The position numbers were made by a program, and so were the translations under genes. From contig CACLSR010000002.1 in the NCBI GenBank assembly GCA_902609685.1, positions 124,001 to 188,000 of the forward strand: DNA of 64,000 nucleotides, in the 5' to 3' direction. How positions within the stretch are numbered: position 1 is the first letter of the stretch; every line of letters begins with the position of its first letter. This document shows, piece after piece, positions 1-11,037 of this stretch. The DNA is from an uncultured Pelagibacteraceae bacterium. Its GTDB lineage: Bacteria > Pseudomonadota > Alphaproteobacteria > Pelagibacterales > Pelagibacteraceae. Below the pieces are notes generated by a model. That model searched no databases. It saw nothing but the letters and a program-made list of their open reading frames with translations, and was not told where the DNA came from.

Positions 1-360
<360 letters not shown>

Positions 361-361
<1 letters not shown>

Positions 362-753
362 TGAGTGATGAATTTAAAATAGAAATAGTTAATCCTGAAA
401 AATCTTTCTTATCAAAAGAGGATGTTAGTGAGGTAGTTGTCCCTGCATTTGAAGGAGAAATGGGGATATTAAAAGATCATATTTCTATAATTTCATTTTT
501 AAAACCAGGTATTGTTACCATTCAAGCAAAATCTGGCGAAGAAAAGTATTATGTTGAGGATGGGATTATTGAATTTAAAAATAATACTTTATCTATTTTA
601 ACTAGCTACATCTTAAATTTAAAAGATATTGAGAAAAATGAATTACAGGAATTACTAAAAAATGCAGAGAACGAGTCTAATAAACCTGAAATTAGTGATC
701 AATTGAAATATTTGGCTGATCAAAAAGTTGAAACTTTAAAGTCTATCAATTAA
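361..753 (+). CDS. atpC: ATP synthase F1 subunit epsilon
   Basis: This 130-residue protein is the epsilon subunit, which links the F1 rotor to the c-ring and can inhibit ATP hydrolysis. The N-terminal beta-sandwich is recognisable (SFLSKEDVSEVVVPAFEGEMGILKDH, near residues 15-40, with the usual PxxEGexGIlxxH pattern), followed by a short, weakly conserved helical C-terminus. It starts with ATG overlapping the atpD stop by one base and is the last gene of the atp operon. Its last 8 bases overlap the convergent rppH gene, so there is no room for a terminator between them. Confidence 0.95.
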
Positions 754-1222
754 TTATTGTTTTTATTTTTTCTTTAAGTTCTTTGTATACATGATGTTTG
801 AAATCCACCACTACTTCAGTTATTCTATCTAATTCAATCCATTTCCATTCTAAAAATTCTGGTTTATTTGTTTTAATATTAATATCTTCATCTTTACCGA
901 GGTATCTCATCAAAAACCATTTTTGTTTTTGACCCTTATATTTACCTTTCCAAATAATGCCCAATAAATTTTTTGGTAGCTCATAGGTAATCGTGCCTTC
1001 AATTTCTCTTATAAGTTCTACATTCTTGATACTAGTTTCCTCCTCTAATTCTCTATATGCAGCAGCTAAAAAATCTTCTCCTTCATCTACTCCACCTTGT
1101 GGCATTTGCCAAAAATTTTTTGGATTATCTATTCGTTTTGCTACAAAAACTTTATTCTCCTTGTTAAGGACAACAATTCCCACTCCACTTCTAAGTGGCA
1201 GATTTCTGAATTTTTCTTCCAT
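746..1222 (-). CDS. rppH: RNA pyrophosphohydrolase (Nudix hydrolase RppH/NudH)
   Basis: A 158-residue Nudix hydrolase of the RppH/NudH type, which removes pyrophosphate from 5'-triphosphorylated mRNA to trigger decay and can also cleave dinucleoside polyphosphates. The Nudix box spans about residues 43-65 (G43, E49, R57-E58, E61-E62). The usual Gly near its end is Ser64, a substitution that leaves the metal-binding glutamates intact. The FWQMPQGGVDEGE segment is typical of the RppH subgroup rather than MutT. It is the last gene of the rplU-to-rppH operon, one base after ctpA, and overlaps convergent atpC by 8 bases. Confidence 0.92.
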   Translation of the reverse strand: MEEKFRNLPLRSGVGIVVLNKENKVFVAKRIDNPKNFWQMPQGGVDEGEDFLAAAYRELEEETSIKNVELIREIEGTITYELPKNLLGIIWKGKYKGQKQKWFLMRYLGKDEDINIKTNKPEFLEWKWIELDRITEVVVDFKHHVYKELKEKIKTIIN

Positions 1223-1223
1223 A

Positions 1224-2351
1224 TTAGCCTTTGAGAAGTTTAATGGCGTATTCTAACTGATTGTCGGTTTCAGTTTTGATTCTGAAATCATCATCTTCCT
1301 CATCAATTTCTATATCTGGAGATACACCAACTTCAGAAATAGATTTTCCGGAAGGAAGATAATATTTAGCTACTGTGAGCCTAATTGCTCCATCATTTTT
1401 AAGGGGGATGATAGATTGTACTGACCCTTTACCATAACTATTTTCACCTAATAAAATTGCTCTTTTGTGATCTTTAAGAGCACCCGCAACTATTTCTGAT
1501 GCCGAAGCCGATCCATAGTTAATAAGAACAATCAAGACTTTTCCATTTGTAAGGTCACCTTTTTTTGCAAACCATTTTCTATTTTCGGAAGGTTTTCTAC
1601 TTTTTGTGGATACGATCTCTCCATTATCTAAAAAAAAGTCGGAGATTTTTATTGCTTGAGAAAGTAGTCCGCCAGGATTGTTTCTTAAATCTAAAATGTA
1701 TGAATTAACATCTTTATTTTTTTCTAATTTTTTAATTTCTCTCTCTATTTGTTTGCCACTATTTTCATTAAACGAGGTTAGTCTTAAATAACCTATACTT
1801 TTTTCTAAAATGTCAGCTTTAACGGATTGAATTTGTATAATCTCTCTTACAACATTAAATATAAGAGCTTTTCTCTCCCCACGTCTTCGAATTGTGAGTT
1901 CAATTCCTGATCCAACTGGCCCCCTCATTAAATCAACAGCTTCGCTGAGAGATTTGCCCTGAACTTGAACATCATTAATTTTAACAATATAGTCGCCTGC
2001 TTTAATCCCTGCTCTAGATGCTGGCGTGTCATCTATAGGAGAAATGACTTTTACAACACCTGACTCCATACTCACCTCAATACCAAGACCCCCAAATTCA
2101 CCACTGGTCTCAGTCTGCATCTCATTAAATATTTCTGGAGACATGTATGCCGAGTAAGGGTCAAGAGATTGTAGAAGGCCATTGATCGCAGAATCCATAC
2201 TCTCAGATTGATTAATTTCATCTACATATTCTTTATTGATCTTTTCAAGCACTTCTCCAAATAAATCAATTTTTTTGTAAATATCATTTTCAGCTGAATT
2301 GACATGCTGAAATAGAAAACAAAATAAAAATAATGTTAATACTTTTTTCAT
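1224..2351 (-). CDS. ctpA: Carboxy-terminal processing protease, S41 family
   Basis: A 375-residue periplasmic serine protease of the CtpA/Prc family, which trims C-termini of envelope proteins. A signal peptide occupies about residues 1-20. A PDZ domain follows (about 85-160, with GGLGIEVS and the RAGIKAGDYI motif), then the S41 catalytic domain. The Ser-Lys dyad is visible as Ser283 in the SASASE motif and Lys308 in SYGKGS, 25 residues apart as in characterised CtpA enzymes. The ATG lies one base into the rsfS stop, so translation is coupled. Substrates cannot be inferred from sequence. Confidence 0.94.
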   Translation of the reverse strand: MKKVLTLFLFCFLFQHVNSAENDIYKKIDLFGEVLEKINKEYVDEINQSESMDSAINGLLQSLDPYSAYMSPEIFNEMQTETSGEFGGLGIEVSMESGVVKVISPIDDTPASRAGIKAGDYIVKINDVQVQGKSLSEAVDLMRGPVGSGIELTIRRRGERKALIFNVVREIIQIQSVKADILEKSIGYLRLTSFNENSGKQIEREIKKLEKNKDVNSYILDLRNNPGGLLSQAIKISDFFLDNGEIVSTKSRKPSENRKWFAKKGDLTNGKVLIVLINYGSASASEIVAGALKDHKRAILLGENSYGKGSVQSIIPLKNDGAIRLTVAKYYLPSGKSISEVGVSPDIEIDEEDDDFRIKTETDNQLEYAIKLLKG

Positions 2352-2701
2352 TAGATAATTAATTTTTCTTTAGGTATTAGCTCAGACCACATTTTTTCAA
2401 GTTCATAAAATTTTCTTTTTTCTGGGTGAAAAATATGAACAATTAAGTCTATACCATCAATTAATTTCCATTCACTGCTATCCGCGCCTTCAATTTTTGA
2501 ATTTTTTATGCCATTATCTTTAAATTTTTCCAAAACTTGTTCAGATAAAGACTGGATATGCCTAGATGAAGTGCCACTCGCAATAATCATAAAATCAGCC
2601 ATAGAACTTTTGTCTTTGAGATCTATGCTTATTATGTCTTGAGCCTTGTTAATATCTAATGTTTTGATGATAGAATTTTTAAGATCTGAAATTTTATCCA
2701 T
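2351..2701 (-). CDS. rsfS: Ribosome silencing factor RsfS (Iojap/YbeB family)
   Basis: A 116-residue protein of the RsfS family, which binds ribosomal protein uL14 and blocks subunit joining in starvation. The family core is clear: DLKDKSSMADFMIIASGTSSRHIQ in the N-terminal half and the EGADSSEWKLIDGIDLIVHIF region in the second half, with the conserved Trp. Its neighbour on the 5' side is nadD, the very common nadD-rsfS pairing in bacteria. A single-base overlap with ctpA follows. Confidence 0.95.
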   Translation of the reverse strand: MDKISDLKNSIIKTLDINKAQDIISIDLKDKSSMADFMIIASGTSSRHIQSLSEQVLEKFKDNGIKNSKIEGADSSEWKLIDGIDLIVHIFHPEKRKFYELEKMWSELIPKEKLII

Positions 2702-2718
2702 TAATTAACTTTAGACTA

Positions 2719-3240
2719 TCAAATTTTCCTTAATTGAGAAGACGAAATATTGACTTTATTAAAATAAACAAATTTAAATTTCTCACTTTTAAGGGTTTTA
2801 TATGTCTTTGAATTTAATGATTTTTTCTTATATCCATATCTATCAAAAACTAAAATATTACATTTTTCTGAAATCTGTTTCCATTTATACCATTTATGGA
2901 AATTAACTAAATTATCTGCACCCATTAAGAAAAAAATTTCATTTTTTTTATTTTTGTTGAAGTAATTTATTAGATTTATTGTTTTATTTGATTTAATTTC
3001 ATTTTCATAAAATTTGACTTCAATAAATTTATTTTTTTTAATAATTTTTTTACATCCTTTAATTCTAGATTGCAGGCTTAAAGAACTTTTTTTTTTAAAA
3101 GGATTTTTTTTTGTAATGGCCCATATAATCTTTTCAAGTTTAAATCTTTTTGCTGCTTCTTTAGATATAGCTAGATGACCATTGTGAGCAGGATCAAATG
3201 AACCACCTAAAATTCCAATTCTTTTTTTTTTCAAATTCAA
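2719..3240 (-). CDS. nadD: Nicotinate-nucleotide adenylyltransferase, short C-terminus
   Basis: This 173-residue protein makes deamido-NAD from nicotinate mononucleotide and ATP. The nucleotidyltransferase signature is present (GGSFDPAHNGH near residues 11-21) and so is the second motif, SSSQLR at the very end. Most NadD proteins continue 20-30 residues past that motif; here a TGA comes two residues later, so the C-terminal helix is missing. No ATG precedes the first motif: the likely starts are two TTG codons (3240 or 3234), directly after the proA stop. Function is probably kept because both catalytic motifs remain. Confidence 0.9.
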   Translation of the reverse strand: MNLKKKRIGILGGSFDPAHNGHLAISKEAAKRFKLEKIIWAITKKNPFKKKSSLSLQSRIKGCKKIIKKNKFIEVKFYENEIKSNKTINLINYFNKNKKNEIFFLMGADNLVNFHKWYKWKQISEKCNILVFDRYGYKKKSLNSKTYKTLKSEKFKFVYFNKVNISSSQLRKI

Positions 3241-3241
3241 A

Positions 3242-4491
3242 TTACTTCCTTACTTGGCCTTTGCTAGTGACTTGATATTTATAGGAAATAAGTTGATTAA
3301 GTCCTACGGGACCTCTAGGTGGAAGTGTGTTGGTTGAGATTCCTACCTCACCACCAAACCCAAATTCACCTCCATCTGCAAATTGTGTTGAAGTATTGTG
3401 CATAGCTATTGAGCTTTTTACCTCATTTAAAAATTTTTTTGCTGCTTTTTTGTTTTGAGTAATAATACAATCTGTATGCATGGTTCCGTATTTGTTAATA
3501 TGCGCTATAGCCTCATCTATATTTTTTACTGATTTCACAGATACAACAGGTGACAAATATTCTTTTGACCAATCTTTTATCGAAGCTTTCTGAATTTTTT
3601 TATCATAAAGTTTTTTTATCTTATTATCACCAATAATTTTACATCCATTTTCTTCTAAATTTTTTAAAATTTTATTTCCAAATTTCTTGATTATTTTTTC
3701 GTGTAAAAGAATTGTTTCGGTTGCTCCACATATTGCGGTATTCCTCATTTTAGCATTTTGAACTATTTTATTTGCAATCTTAGGATTGGCATTTTTATCT
3801 ACATAAGAATGACAAACACCTTCTAAATGACCGATTGTTGGAACAGATGACAAATCCTGTACTTTCTTAACTAAACCTTTCCCACCTCTTGGAATTATTA
3901 CATCAATAAATTTACTCATTTTTTGTAGAAGAAAATCAACAACACTTCTTTTTTTAAGTTTTAAAAACTGAACAAAATTTTCATCAACATTATTTTTTTT
4001 TAGTGATTTTCTAAAGAATTTTGTGAGAATAAGATTAGAATAATAAGCTTCAGATCCACCTTTTAAAATGACGGCATTCCCAGACTTAAAACATAACGAT
4101 GCAACATCTGCTGTAACATTGGGTCTACTTTCGTATATAACGCCAATTACACCAATAGGTATAGATACTTTTGATATTATTAAACCATTTGGCCTTTTCC
4201 ATTTTTCTAAAATGACATTTGTAGGATCCCTTAAACTAATAATTTTCTTTATAGAATTGGTTATCGCAATTATTTTTTTGTCATTTAATATTAATCTTTG
4301 GATTAAATTATTTTTAACACCTTTTTTGTAGGCATGCTCAATATCTTTTTTATTTTCATTAATTATTAATTTTTTGTTCTTTAAGATTAGAAGACGATAA
4401 TCTTTTAGAACTTCGTCCTTTTTTTTTGTACTTAACCTTTTATTAGTAGCTTTTTTTGATTTTTTTCCGATATCAATTAGTAACTTTTGCA

Positions 4492-4492
<1 letters not shown>
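3242..4492 (-). CDS. proA: Glutamate-5-semialdehyde dehydrogenase (gamma-glutamyl phosphate reductase)
   Basis: A 416-residue aldehyde-dehydrogenase-fold enzyme that reduces gamma-glutamyl phosphate to glutamate semialdehyde, the second step of proline synthesis. Family marks include the SRPNVTADVASLCFKSGNA segment, the RGGKGL segment and the catalytic-Cys region NTAICGATET, then the GGEFGFGGEVGIST region near the C-terminus. Length is normal. Its ATG overlaps the proB stop by one base, and the two genes form the standard proBA pair inside a longer operon. Confidence 0.96.
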
Positions 4493-6580
<2,088 letters not shown>

Positions 6581-6598
6581 CTATTTTGAGTTGTAATA

Positions 6599-6853
6599 TT
6601 AATTGGGTTTTACTGAAACAAAAGTTCTATCGGATTTTGTTTTTTTAAAAACAACTTTACCTTTTATTACTGAAAAAATTGAGTGATCTTTACCCATACC
6701 CACATTTTCTCCTGGAAATATCTTAGTACCTCTTTGTCTAACAATTATGTTGCCAGGAATAACATTTTGACCACCATATTTTTTTACACCAAGTCTTCTA
6801 CCGGCGCTATCTCTACCGTTCCTTGATGATCCACCAGCTTTTTTCGTAGCCAT
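6599..6853 (-). CDS. rpmA: 50S ribosomal protein L27 (bL27)
   Basis: An 84-residue protein whose N-terminus reaches the peptidyl-transferase centre. The [16 protein letters not shown] start and the [11 protein letters not shown] and [13 protein letters not shown] segments are diagnostic. There is no cleavable N-terminal extension like that of Firmicutes. It lies 11 bases after rplU and 27 bases before obgE in one operon. Confidence 0.98.
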   Translation of the reverse strand: MATKKAGGSSRNGRDSAGRRLGVKKYGGQNVIPGNIIVRQRGTKIFPGENVGMGKDHSIFSVIKGKVVFKKTKSDRTFVSVKPN

Positions 6854-6864
6854 ATTTTATTCCT

Positions 6865-7263
6865 TTATTTACCTAATTCCTTTTTTTCAGAATCTTTTTT
6901 TGTTGGTTTGGAAATCTTCTCAGCTTCAGATAAAATCTTACCATCTTTTGAAAAAATCTTATTTATTCTAATCATAGAATATTCTTGTCTATGACCATTT
7001 TTTCTTCTTGAGTTTTGTCTTCTTCTCTTTTTAAAAATAAGTACAGTTCTATTTTTGCTGTTTTTTATTAGGTTTGCCTCAACTTTGGCACCTTGAATTG
7101 TTGGCGAACCAATTTCTATTATTTTATTATCACCATATGCCAATATATCATTGAACTCAATTTTAGTGTCGGATTTTGAATTTGGTAATTTTTCAATTTT
7201 TAAAATTTCACCAGACTTCACTTTATATTGTTTACCACCTGATTGTATAACTGCGTATGACAT
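6865..7263 (-). CDS. rplU: 50S ribosomal protein L21 (bL21) with charged C-terminal tail
   Basis: L21 binds 23S rRNA near L20. The start MSYAVIQSGGKQYKV is the canonical N-terminus. An in-frame TTG at 7287 is rejected because it sits inside the -10 box of the promoter found here. From the ATG at 7263 the protein is about 132 residues. The rRNA-binding Arg/Lys-rich stretch KKRRRQNSRRKNGHRQ is present. A Lys/Glu-rich tail of roughly 20 residues extends beyond the usual ~103-residue bacterial L21; comparable tails are known in alphaproteobacteria. First gene of the operon running to rppH. Confidence 0.95.
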   Translation of the reverse strand: MSYAVIQSGGKQYKVKSGEILKIEKLPNSKSDTKIEFNDILAYGDNKIIEIGSPTIQGAKVEANLIKNSKNRTVLIFKKRRRQNSRRKNGHRQEYSMIRINKIFSKDGKILSEAEKISKPTKKDSEKKELGK

Positions 7264-7285
7264 AAAATAGATTTTTTTATCAGGC

Positions 7286-7313
7286 AATATAGTCAGGGCA
7301 TTTCTTTAGTCAA
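7286..7313 (-). promoter_or_regulatory. Strong sigma-70-type promoter of the rplU operon
   Basis: On the minus strand, TTGACT (7313-7308) and TATATT (7291-7286) are separated by 16 bases. This is close to the bacterial housekeeping consensus. Transcription would begin near 7279, leaving a leader of about 16 bases before the rplU ATG at 7263. The promoter therefore decides the rplU start and probably drives all nine genes down to rppH. Confidence 0.8.
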
Positions 7314-7322
7314 GCTTATTAA

Positions 7323-8042
7323 CTAGAAATTATCCTTTAAATCTCTTAATTTTGAAAAACTTTCTAAATCTTTTGCTTTAAGAAATATATTACATTCTAA
7401 TTCATCAGCTAAAGTGCTTGGTATTGTTGGTAATGCATTTTTAAGTTTCTTGTTAATCTCTAGTATTTTATTTTTTAATTTTAAATTACCAGAGTCATTG
7501 GCAATACAAAAATTTGAGTTTTGTAAAGTGTATTCATGGCCACAATATATTTCTGTATCTTTTGGTAATGATTTAATTTTTTTGAGTGAATTATACATTT
7601 GTTCGTAGGTGCCTTCAAAAATTCTGCCACATCCTAAAGAGAATAGAGTATCACCTGTGAAAATTTTTTTTTCTTTGAAAAAATGAAAAGCGATATGACC
7701 AGATGTATGACCTGGAACATGATAAATTTTTACCTCAAAATTGTCTTGCTTCCATATTTGGTTATCCTCTAGAGATATATCAATCTCAGGTATACGATTT
7801 TTATCTCCAATAAATCCAACCACCATAGAATTATATTTTTTTTTTAATTCAATATTTCCACCAACATGATCGTAATGATGGTGTGTATTAAGTATGAATT
7901 TTAAATTTATTTTTGAGTTATCAAGATAATTAATTATTGGTGCAGACTCACTAGGGTCAATAACACAAGCAGTTTGATTTTCTTCATCAATAATTAAGTA
8001 GCTATAATTATCCTGTAGACATTTAATAATTTCAATTTTCAT
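7323..8042 (-). CDS. gloB: Hydroxyacylglutathione hydrolase (glyoxalase II)
   Basis: A 239-residue metallo-beta-lactamase-fold thioesterase that hydrolyses S-lactoylglutathione in methylglyoxal detoxification. The binuclear metal motif THHHYDH is at residues 53-59 (His54, His56, Asp58, His59); the later VPGHTSGH and CGHEYT motifs supply the remaining ligands. The C-terminal glyoxalase II extension is present, ending with the LRDLKDNF stretch. It follows metW with no intergenic bases and is probably co-transcribed with metXW. Confidence 0.92.
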   Translation of the reverse strand: MKIEIIKCLQDNYSYLIIDEENQTACVIDPSESAPIINYLDNSKINLKFILNTHHHYDHVGGNIELKKKYNSMVVGFIGDKNRIPEIDISLEDNQIWKQDNFEVKIYHVPGHTSGHIAFHFFKEKKIFTGDTLFSLGCGRIFEGTYEQMYNSLKKIKSLPKDTEIYCGHEYTLQNSNFCIANDSGNLKLKNKILEINKKLKNALPTIPSTLADELECNIFLKAKDLESFSKLRDLKDNF

Positions 8043-8639
8043 TTATTTTTCTATTAAAAATATACCAAGTTCTCCAAATAAATTTTTAAAAATAAGATTT
8101 GAGTTATTAATATCAGAAACATTTTCATTAATTAACGCTAAAGATTTAAAAATTTTAAAGTTAATAATCTCAGAAAATCTGACAAAATCTTTTATCGTGC
8201 ACATATGAATGTTTGGTGTGTTATACCAATCATGAGGTAAAGAGTTTGTAATTGGCATTGTTCCTTTAAATAATAAATTTAATCTTACTTTCCAATGCCC
8301 AAAATTTGGAATAGTTACTATAGCTTTGTTGCCAACTCGTAAAAGCTCTCTAATTACAGTCTCAGGATTTATAAAAGCTTGTAAAGTTTGTCCAAGAACA
8401 ACATACTCAAAAGAGTCATTTGGAAATTGCTTTAAATCAAATTCTGCATTCCCTTCAATAACTGTCAGCCCTTTAGCAATACAAATTTGTACTTTTTCTT
8501 TTGAAATTTCAATTCCTCTGATATTAGCGTTTTTATTTGTCTTTAAAAATTCCATCAAAGTTCCATCATCACATCCTACATCAAGAACTTTTGCATCTTT
8601 CTCAATTAAATCTGAAATAATTTTATATTCTGGTTTCAT
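8043..8639 (-). CDS. metW: MetW, methyltransferase-fold partner of MetX
   Basis: A 198-residue protein of the MetW family, needed with MetX for homoserine acylation in several proteobacteria. The SAM-binding fold is visible (VLDVGCDDGTLM, residues ~17-28; FEYVVLGQTLQ). The family-typical segment PNFGHWKVRLNLLFKGTMP with LPHDWYNTPNIHMCT follows. Its ATG overlaps the metX stop by 4 bases, which indicates translational coupling, and gloB follows directly. A role in boosting MetX activity is known for the family; it is inferred here. Confidence 0.93.
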   Translation of the reverse strand: MKPEYKIISDLIEKDAKVLDVGCDDGTLMEFLKTNKNANIRGIEISKEKVQICIAKGLTVIEGNAEFDLKQFPNDSFEYVVLGQTLQAFINPETVIRELLRVGNKAIVTIPNFGHWKVRLNLLFKGTMPITNSLPHDWYNTPNIHMCTIKDFVRFSEIINFKIFKSLALINENVSDINNSNLIFKNLFGELGIFLIEK

Positions 8640-9760
8640 AGATGTTTTTCTGCATAAGATTTATCTAAAAAATTTTTTAGAGCTTTTAAGAAATCAGGAA
8701 CATTAAGCAAAAAAGAATCGTGGCCTTTATCAGACTTAATTTCAACAAAACCTACATTTGCACCAACTGCGTTTAAGGCAATTACAATGTCTTTATTTTC
8801 TTGTGTTGGATAAAGCCAATCTGAGGTAAAAGATATTATAAAAAATTTCGCTTTAGTATTTTTAAAAGCATCAGATAAATTACCATTAAATTGTTTTACT
8901 AAATCAAAATAATCCATTGCTCTAGTAATATACAAATAGCTATTCGCATCGAACCGATCTACAAATACCGAACCTTGGTATCTAAGATAACTTTCAATTT
9001 GAAAGTCAGCATCAAAACCAAATTTTAAATCATCTCTTTCTTGAAGTTTTCTACCAAATTTTTCTTGAAGCCCTTTTTTTGAGAGATAAGTAATATGTGC
9101 AGCCATTCTAGCTACAGCTAATCCTTTATCGGGTACAATATTTTTTGAATTATAATTTCCATCAGACCAATTATGATCTGCCGCAATGGCTTGTCTGCCA
9201 AGTTCATTAAAAGCAATATTTTGCGCAGAATGGCTTGAAGTACAAGCAATTGGTATTGCTGTTTTAGCTTTATCAGGATAATTACTAATAAATTGTAGTA
9301 CTTGCATTCCACCCATTGAACCACCTACAACTGAAAAAAGTTTTTTTATTCCAAAAAAATCTAACAAATTTATTTGTGCATTTACCATGTCATTAATTGT
9401 GATGACTGGGAAATCCGTTCCATAAATTTTTTTGGTTTTGGGATTTTCATGGCTAGGCCCAAAAGACCCCATACACCCGCCTATTACATTTGCACAGATT
9501 ACAAAATACTTATCTGTATCTATCGATTTGCCTGAGCCTACCGCATAAGACCACCAACCATCCTTTTTGGTCACTGGATTTATACCTGTTACAAATTGAT
9601 CACCTGTTAATGCATGAAATACTAAAATTGCGTTATCTTTTTCATTATTGAGTGAGCCATAAGTTTCATACGCTAAAGGAAAATTACTAATAGTCTGGCC
9701 ACAATCCAATTTGAGTGGTTTTTCAACAATCAACGTTTTTATATTTTGTTTTATATCCAT
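8636..9760 (-). CDS. metX: Homoserine O-acyltransferase MetX
   Basis: A 374-residue alpha/beta hydrolase that acylates homoserine, the committed step to methionine. The nucleophile elbow GGSMGG holds Ser148; Asp314 (SDWLYP) and His347 (GHDSF) complete the triad. Family segments GGCMGSFGPS and DFPVITI are present. The acyl donor (acetyl- or succinyl-CoA) cannot be settled by eye in this family. A SAM-II riboswitch and a promoter lie upstream, so expression should fall when SAM is abundant. metW overlaps its end by 4 bases. Confidence 0.93.
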   Translation of the reverse strand: MDIKQNIKTLIVEKPLKLDCGQTISNFPLAYETYGSLNNEKDNAILVFHALTGDQFVTGINPVTKKDGWWSYAVGSGKSIDTDKYFVICANVIGGCMGSFGPSHENPKTKKIYGTDFPVITINDMVNAQINLLDFFGIKKLFSVVGGSMGGMQVLQFISNYPDKAKTAIPIACTSSHSAQNIAFNELGRQAIAADHNWSDGNYNSKNIVPDKGLAVARMAAHITYLSKKGLQEKFGRKLQERDDLKFGFDADFQIESYLRYQGSVFVDRFDANSYLYITRAMDYFDLVKQFNGNLSDAFKNTKAKFFIISFTSDWLYPTQENKDIVIALNAVGANVGFVEIKSDKGHDSFLLNVPDFLKALKNFLDKSYAEKHL

Positions 9761-9795
9761 AATAAAAGCTGAAGGTTGAATTGTGAGAAAAAAAA

Positions 9796-9844
9796 CTTTT
9801 TTAGCGGTTTTTTTAAAGCGCTCGCAATTCAGGTAAATCAGCGC
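9796..9844 (-). ncRNA. SAM-II riboswitch in the metX leader
   Basis: Read on the minus strand, the leader matches the SAM-II (metA/metX) aptamer order. A GCGC arm (9844-9841) is followed by TGATTTACC, then TTGCGAGCGC whose GCGC (9821-9818) closes P1, an A-rich linker, and GCTAAAAAAG (to about 9796) as the 3' pseudoknot segment. SAM-II aptamers lie upstream of metA/metX in alphaproteobacteria and marine metagenomes and reduce expression on SAM binding. The 3' end lies ~35 bases before the metX ATG, so control of translation is likely. The call rests on primary-sequence matching; the pseudoknot pairing was not computed. Confidence 0.82.
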
Positions 9845-9850
9845 ATAAAT

Positions 9851-9879
9851 TTTGTACTAGAAGTTATTGAGTATGTCAA
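9851..9879 (-). promoter_or_regulatory. Promoter of the metX-metW-gloB operon
   Basis: On the minus strand a perfect -35 TTGACA (9879-9874) is followed by 17 bases and a -10-like TACAAA (9856-9851). The predicted start site falls near 9845, directly at the 5' arm of the SAM-II aptamer, so the transcript would begin with the riboswitch. The two elements support each other. Confidence 0.72.
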
Positions 9880-9963
9880 TTTTTAAAAATAATTACACTT
9901 AAACTATATAAAAAAATGTTTTTTTATTTATAAAGAGCATAAAATTTATAAAAGTTGGCTACC

Positions 9964-11037
9964 ATGAAATTTAAGAGATTAAATATTGAAACCTATGAGC
10001 CTGGTAAATCCAGTCTTAAGAGATTTCATCAAGTTGTAAAGTTATCTGCAAATGAGTCAGCCTTAGGTGTCAGCTCAAAGGCTAAAAAGATTTTGTCTAA
10101 TAAAAATTTAAGTTTTTTTAGATACCCAGATGGCAAGTCTAATGCCTTAAGAAGACAAATATCTAAAAAGTTTAAATGCAATGAAGATAGAATTATTTGC
10201 GGTGCTGGATCTGATGAGGTTATTCAAATGCTATGTCAATTATTTTTGAATCCTAGGGATGAAGTTATACTTCCTCAGTATAGTTTTTTAATGTACAGGA
10301 TATATGCTAAAATAGTTGGTGCAAAAGTTATTTTTGCTAAAGAAAATAATTTCAAAGTCTCAATTCCAGAAATTATTAAAAATGTTTCAAAAAAGACAAA
10401 AATTGTTTTTTTAGCAAATCCTAATAATCCAACTGGAACATACCTAACAAGTTCTGAGCTTTTAGAACTTAGAAAAAAATTGAGAAAAAATATTCTGCTA
10501 GTAGTGGATGATGCATATGCAGAATATATGAAAAATAATGATTATAAAAGTGGATTAAAATTATTTAAAAATAAACAAAATGTCTTTATTTTAAGAACAT
10601 TTTCTAAAATATACGGTTTATCCTCTCTAAGAGTAGGGTGGGGATATGGTTCAAAAAAAATTATTAAAGCACTGAATGTTATTAAGCCACCTTTTAATGT
10701 TAATGAGGTAGCACAAAAAGCTGCCATCGAGTCTCTCAAGGATACTAAGTTTATAACTCGTTCAGTTAAACACAATATTATTTATGCCAAAAAATTAAAA
10801 AATTTTCTTAACCAATATGGAATTAATTCAAATAATATATCAGCCAATTTTTTATTATTAAATTTTGAGAAATGTAAATTTAAAGCGAAATATTTTTATG
10901 AAAAATTAAAGATGAAAGGAATTATCTTAAGATCAACGGAAAATGGCTACAATATAAAAAATATGTTACGATTAACCATTGGATCAAAAACAGATAATTT
11001 AAAATTTATGCGAGCAGTAAAAGGAATGTTTAATTAA
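9964..11037 (+). CDS. hisC: Histidinol-phosphate / aromatic aminotransferase (HisC family)
   Basis: A class I/II PLP aminotransferase of about 357 residues. The NPNNPTGT motif and the Schiff-base lysine in RTFSKIYGLSSLRVGWG (Lys215 from this start) are clear, as are the VKLSANES N-terminus and FRYPDG. The first in-frame ATG is at 9964; a TTG three codons upstream is less likely. It overlaps tyrA by one base. That pairing suggests it may transaminate aromatic amino-acid precursors, instead of or besides imidazole-acetol phosphate. Family confident, exact substrate uncertain. Confidence 0.88.
   Translation: MKFKRLNIETYEPGKSSLKRFHQVVKLSANESALGVSSKAKKILSNKNLSFFRYPDGKSNALRRQISKKFKCNEDRIICGAGSDEVIQMLCQLFLNPRDEVILPQYSFLMYRIYAKIVGAKVIFAKENNFKVSIPEIIKNVSKKTKIVFLANPNNPTGTYLTSSELLELRKKLRKNILLVVDDAYAEYMKNNDYKSGLKLFKNKQNVFILRTFSKIYGLSSLRVGWGYGSKKIIKALNVIKPPFNVNEVAQKAAIESLKDTKFITRSVKHNIIYAKKLKNFLNQYGINSNNISANFLLLNFEKCKFKAKYFYEKLKMKGIILRSTENGYNIKNMLRLTIGSKTDNLKFMRAVKGMFN

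Noticed and set aside
7263-7287. Upstream TTG start for rplU adding eight residues
   Set aside because: The TTG overlaps the -10 box of the strong promoter; the canonical L21 N-terminus starts at the ATG at 7263.
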